A stretch of DNA of 64,000 nt from Tubulanus polymorphus (GCF_964204645.1 NC_134030.1:5206278-5270277), one strand, 5' to 3'; positions 46,128-57,958 are shown, counted from the first letter of the stretch. The notes: generated by a model from the letters alone, not told the origin. A program made the numbers and translations.

Positions 46128-49061
46128 CTAACAGGAATTTAAGTTAATTAGTTGATTAACAGAACTGACCTCATAATCTTCCGTTTCAAAGAAAGGCACA
46201 TACTCTTCGGGAGGTTTCTCTTTTTTTGGTGGTTTCTTCGTCTCTTCCTTCGGTTTCGATACCGATGGCTTTCTCTTCGTCTCGGGTTTCGGTTGTTCTT
46301 TTTTTGTCTGCGGTTTTGGCTTCGCGCCAGGTTTCACCATTTCAATAGTGATCAAGTAACTGCTTTCACCCTCATCAAAATCTGCATTCAATATCTGAAA
46401 AAGTTTAAAATATTCGTTTTTAATTTTCAGTTACAGGGGCCAGTTGCACAGTCATGGCTTACATCCAAAAATGGTCTTAAGATCTTAAGACTGGTCTTAA
46501 GACCGTCTTAAGACCGAACTCCACAGTAATGAGTTAAGAAATTGTTAAATAATAAACTGATTTTTACTCCTTTGAGTCAAATGTAAACATGAACTGTGGC
46601 ACTGGGTCCTGAAGACTTGTAAAAGAAATAACTTTCAGTTAGCCAACATGGAATAAACCTAAAAAAATTCATATTTACAAATATATGAAAGGACGATACT
46701 ACATGGTAAACCAAACAGCATTTGTTACAATATCAAAATTTCTCCCGAAATGTAACCATAGAATGCAAGATATAATCAACTATTTTCAACTGAATAAAGA
46801 ATGTTAACTTACTTTTCCAATTTGTGGTTCAGAAATGGCAGCTTTGAACGACTGATCTCGCTTGCAGTAATCGATCAAATGAGCATAAACATGTGACAAT
46901 TGTTTCCTTAATTGACCTACGTATTGAAACGAAGATATCGCAAATATAGATGGACTACCACTGGCAGATAACTTTTTAAAATACGTTTCAAAATCGTTAT
47001 CTTACCATTTCCAGGACTGACTGGCATAAGGGTAGGACCGTTTCCATTAATAACGTCCGCTGCTGGTTTTGGCGGTGCTTGAATCGCGGCGGTGGCTTTC
47101 TTTTTCATATCTTCCACAGCCAGGCGGACATCTTTAACGGTCATTTCATGAGTTTCATCGAGTTTCTGGCGAGAAAGAATCTCATAAGAATGAACTACGC
47201 AATTTCACCGCTTTCAAATTTCCCAACATCATAAACTCATGACTCATTTTTTTGACAAATTTTTTTATTTATTCATTTCATTTGGGGCACCCCCTGGTAG
47301 TCTCTAGACTTGGGGGTATCCTCTCAGTTAATTAAATTCTGTCAGCGTATTGAAATTATTTACGTATCTATTGAAAAATATAATTCATTCATTCATAGAA
47401 ACATTATCACATTATAAAACGGACGGACAAATTTGTATCAACAATATCTCAGTAGGTCGTAGACTATACCTGCATCACTTGATTAGTAACAGCCCCAAGC
47501 TGTTTAGCAGTAACTGCACCACCACCACCACCAAATCCACCTCCGGTAGCATTCGGATCTCTCTTCAACGTCGCGGCACCGTTTGAGACAGCGAGCTCCG
47601 TAATCATCTCGGGCGGCATACCCCACAGATTGATCTGCGTGCCCGAATAATTCACCGGATTGAAAGGCCCATCGACTGAACGAATTAAATGTATAAATTG
47701 AATCAATTAAACTGATTAATAGGACAAGTGGATAATTTCAATCAAGATCGATCATTTCTTACCATCATTGTTACCCTGAGTGTCCATCGCTCCCCATACA
47801 TTTCGTCGTTTCGCGGGTTCGAGTGCCAACATCTTTTTATCTTTATCACTTTCATCGGATTTTTCCTTATCCTCTTCTTTTTCTTTCTTTTTATTGTCTT
47901 TCGCTTCATCTTTCTTATCATTCGGTTTAGGAGCACCGGCGGTGACTTTCTTTTTAGGCGGGTTTTTCTTTTCTGGTTTTTTCGAGTCATCCTTCTTCTT
48001 TACATCTTCCTTTTTCGAAGCCTTCTTTGTATCTTTCTTTTTCTCATCGTCCTTATCACTTTTGCTCTTTTTGTCCTTTTTCCTATCCTTGTCGTTCTTG
48101 CCTTTTTTCTTTTTATGATGATGATCATCATCATCACTATCACTCTCACTCTCACTGGAGCTACTACTGCTGTCACTGTCTTTTTTATGTTTTTTCTTAT
48201 GTCTTCTTTCTTTTTCTTCTCTTCTTTTCTGTTTTTCTTTTTTCTCCTGCAAAATAAAAATTCATCATTCTAAATGATTTGAATTCACTCAATAGAACTA
48301 TGTAGTCCCGTGGCCAGACCGAGTATTAAGACATTATAAACGATGAAATTTCCTGAGAGTTTGCATCGCCGTTGCGATTGAGGCCTACCTGTTTCTTTGC
48401 TTCCCTGAGGCTACGTCTGAGACTGTCGCTGCGTTGTTGCCAAAAATTAATTTCCGAGTCCGACGACCACTCGGAGCTGGATGACAATTCTACAGTGTTG
48501 ACGTCATCCAAACCAGCAAAAAATTTATCGAGTTCAGACTGAGGATTCTCGACTTGGAATGTTTTCGTAACTACAGCACTTTCCTTGACACCATCACTGC
48601 AAAGATAGATATAATTGAAAATATTCATGTGGCTTAAAAAAGAAAAATGACAAGTAAAATATGAGGCATTTAAGGACTGTTTACTCAGCTACACACACCT
48701 AGACATTGCCAATGCTCGTACAGTTCTTCTTCCAGGCTTCAACGTAAAAGGACCTTTATATCGGAATGTTGTTTCCTTTCCACCGGGAGCTCGAGGTATG
48801 AATGGATCAGGACGAGATCCATCAGTCGTGAAGTACAGTTTACAAAACAATGTATCTGGAAACAAATTATAATTCATAGTTTCAAAGCTTAAATAGATCA
48901 CGTTATAAAGGATATCATAGTTTACTTTCAATTCATATCTAATACATACCGATATCAAGTTTAATCAGTGTGTCTGTGGAAATGTGATTTGATGGTTTAG
49001 AAAAGTCGGGCATCCGCAATGGCGTTATAACCGGCGGGGGAAGTGCACCGGCGGACGGCAT
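46128..49061 (-). CDS. DZANK1-like protein with Fn3-associated module and charged low-complexity middle
   Basis: Eight exons, 565 residues as modelled: 49061-48950, 48855-48699, 48596-48389, 48246-47763, 47675-47470, 47165-47006, 46916-46813, 46394-46128. The N-terminal 100 residues (LYFTTDGSRPDPF, TTFRYKGPFTLKPGRRTVRA, then ALAMSS and ESAVVTKTFQVE) match the chitobiase/Fn3-associated fold that opens DZANK1 (double zinc ribbon and ankyrin protein 1). No zinc ribbon or ankyrin repeat is seen, so either the protein is a different family sharing this module or the C-terminal part has been lost. The middle is a Lys/Asp/Ser-rich disordered segment, followed by VNYSGTQINLWGMPPEM, a Gly run, a short helical segment and a Pro/Lys-rich tail. 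The stop at 46128 comes after a possible donor (GAG/GTCAGT at about 46170), so a further exon cannot be excluded. Role unknown; head-to-head with prefoldin 5. Confidence 0.72.
46437..46525. repeat. Small palindrome-rich repeat (CTTAAGA units)
   Basis: In intron 7 of the DZANK1-like gene. Starts GGGGCCAGTTGCACAGTCAT and holds four spaced TCTTAAGA/TCTTAAGAC units. It looks like the remnant of a common short inverted-repeat transposon; no partner end or duplication identified. Confidence 0.4.
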
Positions 49062-49167
49062 CTTGTGACTAGATCTATCTAAAGTTTAGTTCCTGAACTC
49101 AGTGAGTTCTTGTTCGGGGGCTTCAAACTGAAATGAAAGATTGGAATTATCGTTTTGATTCTGATGA

Positions 49168-49576
49168 TATCAACAACGAAGTGGCTACTCGTACGGACCC
49201 GTACGAATAATTCCATAGGCTATTCGTACGCACCCGTCGGATAACTCTGGAATTATGTGTACGGGAAGGGATATGGTTAGGGTAAGGTGAGACTATATCT
49301 AGTTAAAACATTCGACCGACTGTCAGCGAGCTCGGTGGTCTAGTGGTATGATGCTGCGCTAGTAATTTACTGGCCCGGGTTCGAGTCTCGCTCTATCCGC
49401 TATTTTTCTCTAACTCTATTCTCCACACTTTCCTTCAAGTCGTGCACCTCTATACGCATGCGCGGCGTTAATCGGCCAATCAGCGACAGTTATTAGCGTA
49501 CAGATCCTAGTCCCGTACGAATAGCCTCCAGAGTAATCCGTACGGGTCCGTACGAGTAGCCACAGCGTATCAACAA
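49168..49576. mobile_element. Mutator-like MITE with tRNA-like core (copy 1)
   Basis: Perfect 9-bp direct repeats TATCAACAA (49168-49176 and 49568-49576) flank a 391-bp element. The terminal inverted repeats are about 54 bp: left GTGGCTACTCGTACGGACCC at 49181, right GGGTCCGTACGAGTAGCCAC ending 49563. The inner part, about 49270-49490, includes a tRNA-like segment with an A-box-like TGGTCTAGTGGTATGATG and a B-box GGGTTCGAGTC. It sits 107 bp upstream of the DZANK1-like start codon in the shared promoter interval with prefoldin 5. The same core occurs at about 50745-50965 inside an element with different termini. Confidence 0.85.
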
Positions 49577-50023
49577 ACAAATGGTCGGTGTCATGTCAAA
49601 AGAATGCCAATTTTAAAGTGCCTTTTTTACTTTGAATCAACATGACCAAGTGGAAAGATCGGGTAATAAGTTGCAGAGATCAATAAGAAATAGTTTTCAG
49701 TTCAGAAAATGACACATTCTTACCCGAAACACGTCGAATAATGTATTTTTCTCAATTTTTCGCTCGTTTCTAAAAAGTTGTTTATTTCAGTTGTCAGGAG
49801 AAACGATCGCGGAATTCACTCGCAAAGCATCAAAACGCGGTCACAATCTGGACTCGATCGCGGCTAATTAAGCCAATAATAAGTCCATATCCATGATTTA
49901 TATTCTGGCACGCGAGGGTTAGTGAATTCTACGCTAGCTTTTAACTCGACAGGCGGCGCTTTCGTCGATTATTCCTGAATTTTTGCAAATTTTTCCAGTG
50001 ATTTTTGCGTCGAATCTTCAACA

Positions 50024-51841
50024 ATGGCGGCTCCGAATCAAGTGGATATAACGCAGCTTAATGTTCAACAGTTGAGTCAATTATCACAACAACTGGAACA
50101 GGTATGTAAAATTCGATTACTGATCAAATTTCTGATTTATTACCTTTTTTAGGCCGTCCCCGTCCACCGTCGTCCCACACCATATACCCATTTTCTTTTA
50201 CAATAATTCTTTTATTGTAGGGCTCGTCAATGTTTACCCCTAGTATCATTTGAACCGTAGTTTTATCTGTGAACACCTACAGTTTTGATAATGCGTAGGC
50301 CGCAGCTCATGCATTTTGTTCATTTATTTCAGGAAATTAGCTTCTTCACAAATTCTCTAAAGTCACTGAAAATGGCTCAGCAGAAGTTCAACGAATCGCA
50401 GGAATGCCTCAATTCAATGAATGAAGAATCAAAGGACAAGGAAGTGTTAGTGCCATTAACAGGATCTGTATCCTTTTATATGAGTTGTCTATTAAGATAT
50501 TTGGTTTTTAATCCATAGTCCTTGTTAGTCATTTTTGGAACAAAGTGGATATTTAACCATTTACGGCTAAGTATTTACTTCCGCCATTATACCGTACATT
50601 ATTACTATATATATATAGTATTAACTAATAAAACTAACAATAAAATCATTATATTGGGTTTAGGGTTAGGGCTTCGATAGGGTTAGTGTTGAGAGGGTGA
50701 GAAGAGGGTCCAGAGGGTTCCGTTTTACCCCTAGGGATAGGATTAGGGTAAGGTGAGGTATTATACATAGTTAAAACATTCAACTGGTTTTCAGTGAGCT
50801 CGGTGGTCTAGTGGTATGACGCTGCGCTTGTAATTTACTGGCCCGGGTTCGAGTCTCGCTCTATCCGCTCTATTTTCTCTAACTCTATTCTCCACACTTT
50901 CCTTGAATTTTCGCGCACCTCTGTGCGCATGCGTGGCGTAAATCAACCAATCAGGGACGATGTATGGTATAATAGTGGAAATAAATACTCGGCCGTATAC
51001 AGTAAAATATCCACTGCATTTTTGGAAAGGAATTTGATATCAATAATCTACAAATTCACTTATTTCTTGTTGTCGGAATACTGGGACCATTTCCACGTTT
51101 CGGTCAAATATTTGAATACCTCAACCATGTATTCAATTCTGAACCAACAACTGCACAATCAGGTGTTGCTTGATTAGGGGTATTTCCTTGACAGTAATAA
51201 ATAGATGTATGTACCAGGAACTCTTAGCAATGTCACTGATGTACTCGTGGATGTAGGAACTGGTTACTATGTTGAAAAGGTATTTATTGCTGAATCATTG
51301 AACAACAAAAATGCAAAATCGAGAGTCAAATGTTGAATCTGTGGTTGCAATAATCTACATATCAATAACTTATAGCAATTCTTCATTTCCAGTCAATTGA
51401 AGGCGGTAAAAAGTACTTCAAGAGAAAAGTTGAGTTCATTACGAAACAGATTGAAAAAATACAGCCTATTCTACAGGAGAAAGCTAAAATGAAACAAGGT
51501 AATTGTAATAAACTGCTTGGGCAATGACAATCATTATCAAAATAAATCTAAAACTTAACTTAACTATTTTTATTCAGTTGAATTGTCATCGTTGAATTGT
51601 TATCACTATATTTTAATCCCAATTGGTATTTGAAATATAAGTCATTGACATAATGATCGTCCCAGCGCTGATGTCTTACAGAGATCGACTAAGAAACCTG
51701 TACTGCGGTACATGATATTTTCCTAAACTTCACTGATTTTGGTTTTTTTCGCTTCTTTTTGCAGCTGTTATGGAAATCTTGCAGTTGAAAGTTCAAAGTC
51801 AAATGTCCCAGCAGCAACAGCAAGGAGTGGCTCGTACCTAG
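50024..51841 (+). CDS. PFDN5: Prefoldin subunit 5
   Basis: Complete five-exon gene, 156 residues (vertebrate PFDN5 154). Alpha-type subunit of the hexameric prefoldin chaperone, which delivers unfolded actin and tubulin to the CCT chaperonin in the cytosol. Exons: 50024-50101, 50333-50467, 51205-51279, 51393-51498, 51765-51841. The N-terminal coiled coil (QVDITQLNVQQLSQLSQQLE, then EISFFTNSLKSLKMAQQKF) leads to the beta-hairpin core LVPLTGSMYVPGTL ... VLVDVGTGYYVEK, the diagnostic prefoldin-alpha sequence, then a second coiled coil (YFKRKVEFITKQIEKIQPIL) and a Gln-rich tail. The second exon ends at a GT donor directly after the TGS codons, confirmed by the match across the splice. Intron 2 carries a MITE. 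AATAAA at 52091. Divergent from the DZANK1-like gene. Confidence 0.95.
50530..51027. mobile_element. Mutator-like MITE with tRNA-like core (copy 2)
   Basis: In PFDN5 intron 2. Direct repeats CATTTTTGGAA (50530-50540 and 51017-51027) flank a 476-bp element whose inverted ends (left GTGGATATTTAACCATTTAC at 50545; right end ATACAGTAAAATATCCAC at 51014) are about 55 bp, continuing inward with GCCATTATACCGTACAT. The core, from GGGTAAGGTGAG through the A-box TGGTCTAGTGGTATGACG and the B-box GGGTTCGAGTC to CAACCAATCAGGGACG, is closely similar to that of the element at 49168-49576, while the termini are not. It also has a TTTAGGGTTAGGG stretch near 50658. Confidence 0.85.
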
Positions 51842-52781
51842 AGATTCCGATATAGCTTCACTTCATTTCATCACTGAAATATTTCCCAAATTCCCAGCTA
51901 AAAGAAAATCACCCCGGTTATTGAGTGACTGAGATGAGGCAAAAGACATGAAATCATTTCTTTATTTCCTGACATTTCATATTCTTGATCTATGTGTGCT
52001 GGTTTTCCTCACAATTACTTACAAGGTACCGCTGGGTATAAAATATGTAGGATTTTGGCCTAAGACGATATGTTATAAATTCATTTATTTAATAAAATCC
52101 ACATTTTATTAGAACTTAGTTGTTGGTGTTTTTGTTGTGCATGTATTGTCACTTTCACTTGATGGAAAACGTAAGGATGAATGGGCAACAGAAAATGTAG
52201 ATTAGACTGGGGATCCAGCGTATGGCATTCAGAAGATATTTCCTACCTATCTATACCACTTGAACGGACCCTTTTACTTTTTACCAAGTTTAAGAAAGTT
52301 TGGATGAAGACTCAAGGCAAGGACGTAGGAGAAAATTCTGATGAGAGTTCTAGGACTAGTAGTTAGAAGTAAAATTTGACGGACATTTTTTGCTGTGCGC
52401 AGGACATATTTGTCCTTGCATGCGCATTTAGATCTTGATTTGCATAGACAATTTTGTCCAGTTCGCATGGATATTATCGCCTAAACATTACCGTTGGAAA
52501 GAACCTCGCATAAAACACTTCATGTCAACACTAGGCACCGTACTCGTGACGCGTCGTTCTGTCTGCCTAGTGACGTCGATATTCTGGTTTGTAGCGCTGG
52601 TTGTCAACTAGCTTTTGCTGTGTGTATGGCGACTTCCACAGTACTGTCATTTACACCGTGCACAATAACTTCTATGTCATTGATTTACCATTGATATAGT
52701 CGTCAACACTGTTTGATTGAGACTTACGCTTTGCAATATTTTGTACGATCACTTTTCATCGGGAGAATCCGGAGAAATAAG
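51842..52781. other. PFDN5 3' UTR and upstream region of the next gene
   Basis: AATAAA at 52091-52096 probably ends PFDN5. Beyond it, up to 52781, is the 5' flank of the 253-residue protein gene. No other coding signal. Confidence 0.5.
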
Positions 52782-54626
52782 ATGACTACCATTCACCACC
52801 CGACTTCAAGACCGATCACAAACCAGTGCTTGTGGTAAGTAGGGATAAGACATTATAAATCGAATCGCGGATATCGCATTATCATCATATACTTTTAGTC
52901 TTTCTCTTCTGCTGCTGTGGTTTTGTCGAATGATCCTTATTTTTCTATTTCTTATATATGCACACACATATCGCTGGTATTCGAAATATCATTCAGTCTA
53001 ATTTCATGTTTCGATGAAAATGAATCATCGATTAGGGCAAATAGAAATTTTTCAAATCTGAAATTCTGTTCTGACAAATCAATTGAACCCGATCACATTT
53101 TGAAATGGATTCGGTTTCAATAGTCATCCAATATGTCTGACAAGGTTTCCATATCGAGTCATTTTTCGGTGACTAATAAATGTCGATGGTTATTTTTGTC
53201 CACGGGTCGTGGATTAACATTTGTTTGTTTAAACCTTTCCAGTGACTGCTTACGATAATGTATAATGTCAGTTTAAAGTTGAACTAATTTGCTAGGAGTA
53301 AATGAATGTATCGGCATGCTTTACTGTTTAATGTATATACTATATATGTCTGCAGTGTTGATCGCACCAAGGAATTAATTATTCATAAACCAATTTTCAA
53401 TTGTGTTTGTGCCCGTTACGTAAACGTTATTCAATCCTGGTCCTGGCGAATCGTATGCAATCCGACAAGAATTTCAGCAAAAGACGGAAAGTTCTTGAAT
53501 AAATGAATAATACGCATTATATTTGGAGCAATGTTCCCTTCGTTTAAAACTAAATAGCCATCATCAAATGAATATCGATACTAAACAAACGGATCTACAT
53601 ATTTGGCCCAAACGGTCCAGCCCTGTCATTAGTAAATACTTTTCAAACTTATATTTCAAATTTATATTTTAGGGGGTTTGAGCCATAAATTCCAACAAAC
53701 ACCCGGTTCGAAAGTCCTCAAACGTTTCTTAAAGGATTGTTCGTTATTTTCCAAGTGTTGTGTGAAAATTAATGGTTTGAATTTTTTTCTAGGGAGTGGC
53801 CGATTCCAGGAGAAGATTACGTACACGACAAAAGTACTTTTACCGTATGTATACAGAGTCCGCCTATGGACGAGATATCACTTTATCCTGATTAAAATTT
53901 AGAAATATTCGATAATAACTAGAAAAACCTCTGAGTAGGTTTTTGCAACTTTTTATTTTCTTTCTATAGAGAAACAATGCCATCAGAAGTTTCTACGTGG
54001 TACATCCGGATTGGATTTCAGAAGAGTTCAATCGACCACGGACGAACGGCAGACAAAATCTGCCTTGGCCCTGGGAGTTTCCTGGAGCTCGATCGATGTA
54101 CCAGTTGCCGACATCCTACTACAGAAAACGAGTACTGAATGAAATGAAAGTCGAAGACAACGCCCGTAAAGTGAACAGCGCTGATCCGCATTACAAAGTC
54201 GCCCACTCATCCCCGCCGCACATAAACAACCCGGCTGAAGTTCCGTACTCGAGCGTCGCGGAGAAACGTCCGATTCATCATCCGTGGGTGGAGCCGTGGA
54301 ACAACCAGCGCCCGACATTGAAACGCGAGCTTTCACTGCCCCCGCTTGACGAGAGACTTCGCAACGGCGATCTGGCAAAAAATCTACACCGAGGCACGAA
54401 TATCCAGTTCGGAACGGTGCAAAGGGAGGCCAGTACCGTGCCGTACTCGACTAGATTTCAGTTCGGGTCAGCGGTCAGCGCCGGCGCTAGTCCCAGGCGC
54501 TCGTTTCCCTACACGTACGCGCAGTCACAAAGAGAGGAGACAGCAACGGCGGCACCGACGAAGGAAGAAGCGGAAACTTTCAGGCGCTTGCATAACACGT
54601 ATATGACCGCTTGTAGTTGGAAATAA
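52782..54626 (+). CDS. Unrecognised 253-residue protein, Pro/Trp/Tyr-rich, no membrane segment
   Basis: Three exons, 52782-52834, 53793-53844 and 53970-54626, joining in frame to 253 residues. I do not recognise the family. The protein starts MTTIHHPTSRPITNQCLWEW, has no signal peptide or hydrophobic helix, and is rich in Pro, Trp, Tyr, Arg and Ser with short aromatic clusters (LPWPWEFPGARSMYQLPTSY, HHPWVEPWNNQRPTLKRELS, DERLRNGDLAKNLHRG), ending NTYMTACSWK. This texture, short Pro/Tyr/Trp stretches without a globular domain, is like many axonemal microtubule-associated proteins, but that is only an impression. The last exon is noticeably G+C-rich, as in other real coding exons here. Intron 1 is about 960 bp. 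AATAAA at 54754. The neighbours (PFDN5, TOMM40) are housekeeping genes and say nothing about its role. Confidence 0.75.
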
Positions 54627-55391
54627 TTAACGTTCATATGTGTTTCCACGCAGCAAATAGAATTTTATTTACGCTAGAAAGTCTCTGTGATATTCGCTTG
54701 CATGTAAATAGATTGCGGCTTTTTTCGTGTGTAATTTTGTTGTTTTTGTTTTTAATAAATAAATCTGGTAGTAAACGAATTCGGATTCTTCTGTGGATGA
54801 TGACTTAGGCCATAAGGATCCACAGGCCAAATCTCTACACATTATCCGATCTAGCAAACAAGGCCCTAGGAAAAAACAATGTACTAAAGAGCTCACGTGA
54901 ACCACCAGGGGTTGCGATAGCGATATATACCTGACACTAAGGTTCTCAGTGAACTGGAGCTGTTGCCACTCGTACGCCCGGGGCCGCGCATCCTCGGAGG
55001 ACGTTGCAATTATTCGCCACCTCAACTTCCACTCTCAGAACACCAACGAAACTTATAAAGCCCTATCTCACATTATGCTGAAATCCCTACTCCCGGACAA
55101 GATCACGAAAACTCAGCTGAACCATACACATTAATTAATGCGCGGAAGGTGGTCTCGAACCCGAGGCGGCGCGGTGCCCGTCGAGTGGCCCGCAAATGTA
55201 ATTGACTGGACCGTACGCTGCTGCCATCTGTTGATAAAAATCAACCAATCAGTGCCGAATCGAATTACATATGGCGACGGCCATGTCAAATTAATCCACG
55301 CGGTTTTTTGCAAGTAAAAACGACATTTTAGACGTTGATTAACTCTTTGATTTGTGTTGCACATATTTTAAGAGTAACTTAGATACGCGTG
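54627..55391. other. Intergenic before TOMM40, with a B-box-like fragment
   Basis: Contains the upstream gene's AATAAA (54754). At about 55140-55195 the minus strand reads CCTCGGGTTCGAGACCACC, a polymerase III B-box-like motif without a recognisable tRNA fold, followed by CAACCAATCAG as in the SINE-like cores at 49480 and 50945. Probably a degraded element. TOMM40's promoter lies in the right part. Confidence 0.4.
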
Positions 55392-57958
55392 ATGGGTAAT
55401 GTAATGGCAGCTGGAGTACCTGGTGCAGCGGTACCGCCACCACCTCCCGGAATGGCACCACCGCCGCCGTCAACCGGTGCACCGCCGCCGGCCCCTGCAG
55501 CTACTAGTGTCGAAGAAACGCTAGATACTAACCCGAAATCTTTTGAAGAATTACATCGAAAATGTAAAGGTTTGTATGCAACCGATGACAAATAAAATGC
55601 ATGGGTCTAACTGCAGTTTGGGTCATCTATCCACTGGGTGGCGCTAGTGTTATTAAAGAATAGTGTTATGCCGGTAAGGTTAGGTATATACCCATTAGGG
55701 ACACCTAAACTGCAGTCATACCCTTAATTTAAATAATAAGACTAAGAGTAATACAATCCGCTCTCTATTTATCTACATAGCAAATTTATTTGTGACCCAC
55801 ACTTTAAAATCATGAAAGTCATGACGAATGAATGTGTTTTTTCAGAGGTATTCCCGACTCCGTTCGAGGGAGCGAAACTATTGATCAATAAAGGCCTGAG
55901 TAACCATTTCCAGATCAGTCACACGTTGACGATGAGTTCACTGCAGCCGTCTGGTTATAGGTTCGGTTGTACGTACGTAGGAACTAAATCTTACGGTCCT
56001 GCTGAGGTACGTATATTATTATTAAATCACTTATCATGATAATTTGATCGCGATTAGTAATTTAATCATGATTAATGAGCAGAGGGCATAGACCGCCCAA
56101 TAATGCATCCTAGGAGCGCCAAAATTTGGTCAATTTTTAATAAAAATTCTGATTTCCCGACATATTTTCCCTACGAGAACTGCCATCAATATTAATTTTT
56201 ATCAAATGGAAGGTCTTATGAAATTTATTTCAAAGGTCTAGAGGAACTTGTGCTATTTGTTAACTGTTTTATTCATCTGTATTTGCCTCAGGTATTTCCA
56301 GTGCTGATAGGCGATATTGATCCCAGTGGTAATCTCAATGCAAATATAATCCATCAGTTCAGTGAAAATATACGGTGCAAATTCATGTCACAGGTGAGAG
56401 ATAGAGCGGATTTGAAATTCAGGATTACGCATTTTTTTTTGAACAGCTGTGCAGCCCAAAAGTGACATTATACTTGCTAAGGCTAAAGAGATGATGGCTT
56501 GTTTCTCTTGATCGGCGGATCATCGGGTAAACCGCACTAAAATTTGTGATCCGTGCATTCCTATAGCTGCCGGGTCTACTAATGTTTTTAAAAAAAATGT
56601 ATGTAAGGGGTAGATTGGCGGCTGGTCGGGTCAACTTTTAAGCTCGGCAGAAACAAGAAATTAGGTATCAATTTTATTAAGCCTTAATAAATCATAAGAT
56701 GGGCCATCGACAAAAACTGCTGTTTTGATGTGAGCTTATTTGTCTTTGCATCATGTATTCCAGATTCAGGGCGGTAAAATGGTGACCAGTCAGTTAAGCA
56801 CCGATTACCGAGGGAAAGATTTTACTGCTTCGGTCACTTTAGGAAATATAGATATTGTTAATGAATCCGGTAAGCGTTTGACTAAATCATCAGTTTCTGT
56901 GCCATTCATAAAGTACTGCACGGAAAATCAGAAAATAATCTGAGTGTTGAAAATGGACCTAGCCAACCCGTAAGATCCCCTATATAACTTGAAATTGAAA
57001 AACTGTTAAATTTTGCATAAGCTCGTGCACTTTGTGAATAGGCATTTTCTTTATAACAAGTAGTTAATCACTGTAGTGAAATTTACGAGCTAAATGATGT
57101 AATTGTCATTTCTCAATTGGCAGGTATTGTTGTGAGTCAGTATCTACAAAACGTTACGTCTAAGTTAGCTTTAGGCGCCGAATTACTTTATCAATACGGG
57201 CCTCAGGTGCCTGGCTCGGAAATAACAGTTTTAACCCTCGCTGGTCGATATTTAGGTAAATTGTGCTCCATTCAACTCCGCAATAATCTATCGGTGCTTG
57301 ATAATTAATTGAACTTCATTTACGATGCAGGTAAAAACTGGCAATTAAGTAGCAATATATGTCCAGCTGCTGGTGGCGCGCACGCCTGTTACTACCATAA
57401 GATCAATGACAACTTACACGTCGGCCTCGAACTTGAAGGCAGCCTTCGAATGCAGGAATGCACCGCTACTGCTGGATACCAATACGAAATACCTAAAGCT
57501 AATTTAACATTCAGGGGTAAGTGAATAAAATCGACAAAGTTGATATCATTCTCGGGCACGGCCGGGTGCGCCGTCTCGACTTGTGTAAAAAATCACCTGA
57601 AATCTTGATTGATAATATCAGCCTGTTGCAGAGTCAAAATTGGCTCAAACTGCTTGTTATACCTATGTTTATTCAGTTTAACAGGGCCCTAATTCAATAG
57701 AACTCTGGTGATTATATTTTATTCTCGGATGTAGCTCGATACCCGAATAATTTGTAGCAAAAACTTTTACACGCGAGTTTAATGTTTACTGAAATATTTT
57801 CCTTTGATATCATTGCAGGCCAGCTAGATACTAATTGGTGTATAGGAGCAGTATTAGAAAAACAACTACAGCCATTGCCTTTCACGTTAGCAATCAGCGC
57901 ATATGCAAATCAAGTCAAAGCCATGTACAAGTTCGGTATAGGACTGATCGTAGGATAG
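55392..57958 (+). CDS. TOMM40: Mitochondrial import receptor subunit TOM40 homolog
   Basis: Complete seven-exon gene, 334 residues, for the beta-barrel channel of the outer mitochondrial membrane TOM complex through which nearly all nuclear-encoded precursors enter. Exons: 55392-55569, 55846-56006, 56292-56393, 56764-56869, 57124-57255, 57331-57516, 57819-57958; the sum is 1005. The start is the ATG at 55392 (MGNVMAAGVPG), not the GTG just upstream. A Pro-rich N terminus (PPPPPGMAPPPPSTGAPPPA) precedes the porin-3 domain: NPKSFEELHRKCKEVFPTPF, EGAKLLINKGLSNHFQISHT, YVGTKSYGPAEVFPVLIGDI, GIVVSQYLQNVTSKLALGAE, and the barrel-closing end NQVKAMYKFGIGLIVG, the beta-signal region. Slightly shorter than human (361) through the N terminus. 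Intron and exon phases are regular; no oddity. Confidence 0.96.

Noticed and set aside
47728-48273. Long Phe-rich open frame on the + strand
   Set aside because: It is the antisense of the Lys/Asp-rich exon (48246-47763) of the DZANK1-like gene; it has no splice or start context of its own.
49334-49404. A functional tRNA gene at the A-box/B-box sequence
   Set aside because: The anticodon arm and acceptor stem do not pair properly, and the same sequence recurs inside a second transposon at 50795-50870, so it is a tRNA-derived repeat.
50655-50680. Interstitial telomere repeat (TTTAGGGTTAGGG)
   Set aside because: Only two units, inside the internal part of a MITE; chance or part of that element.
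55140-55195. tRNA gene on the minus strand near TOMM40
   Set aside because: Only a B-box-like motif is present, without A box or cloverleaf; treated as a degraded repeat.
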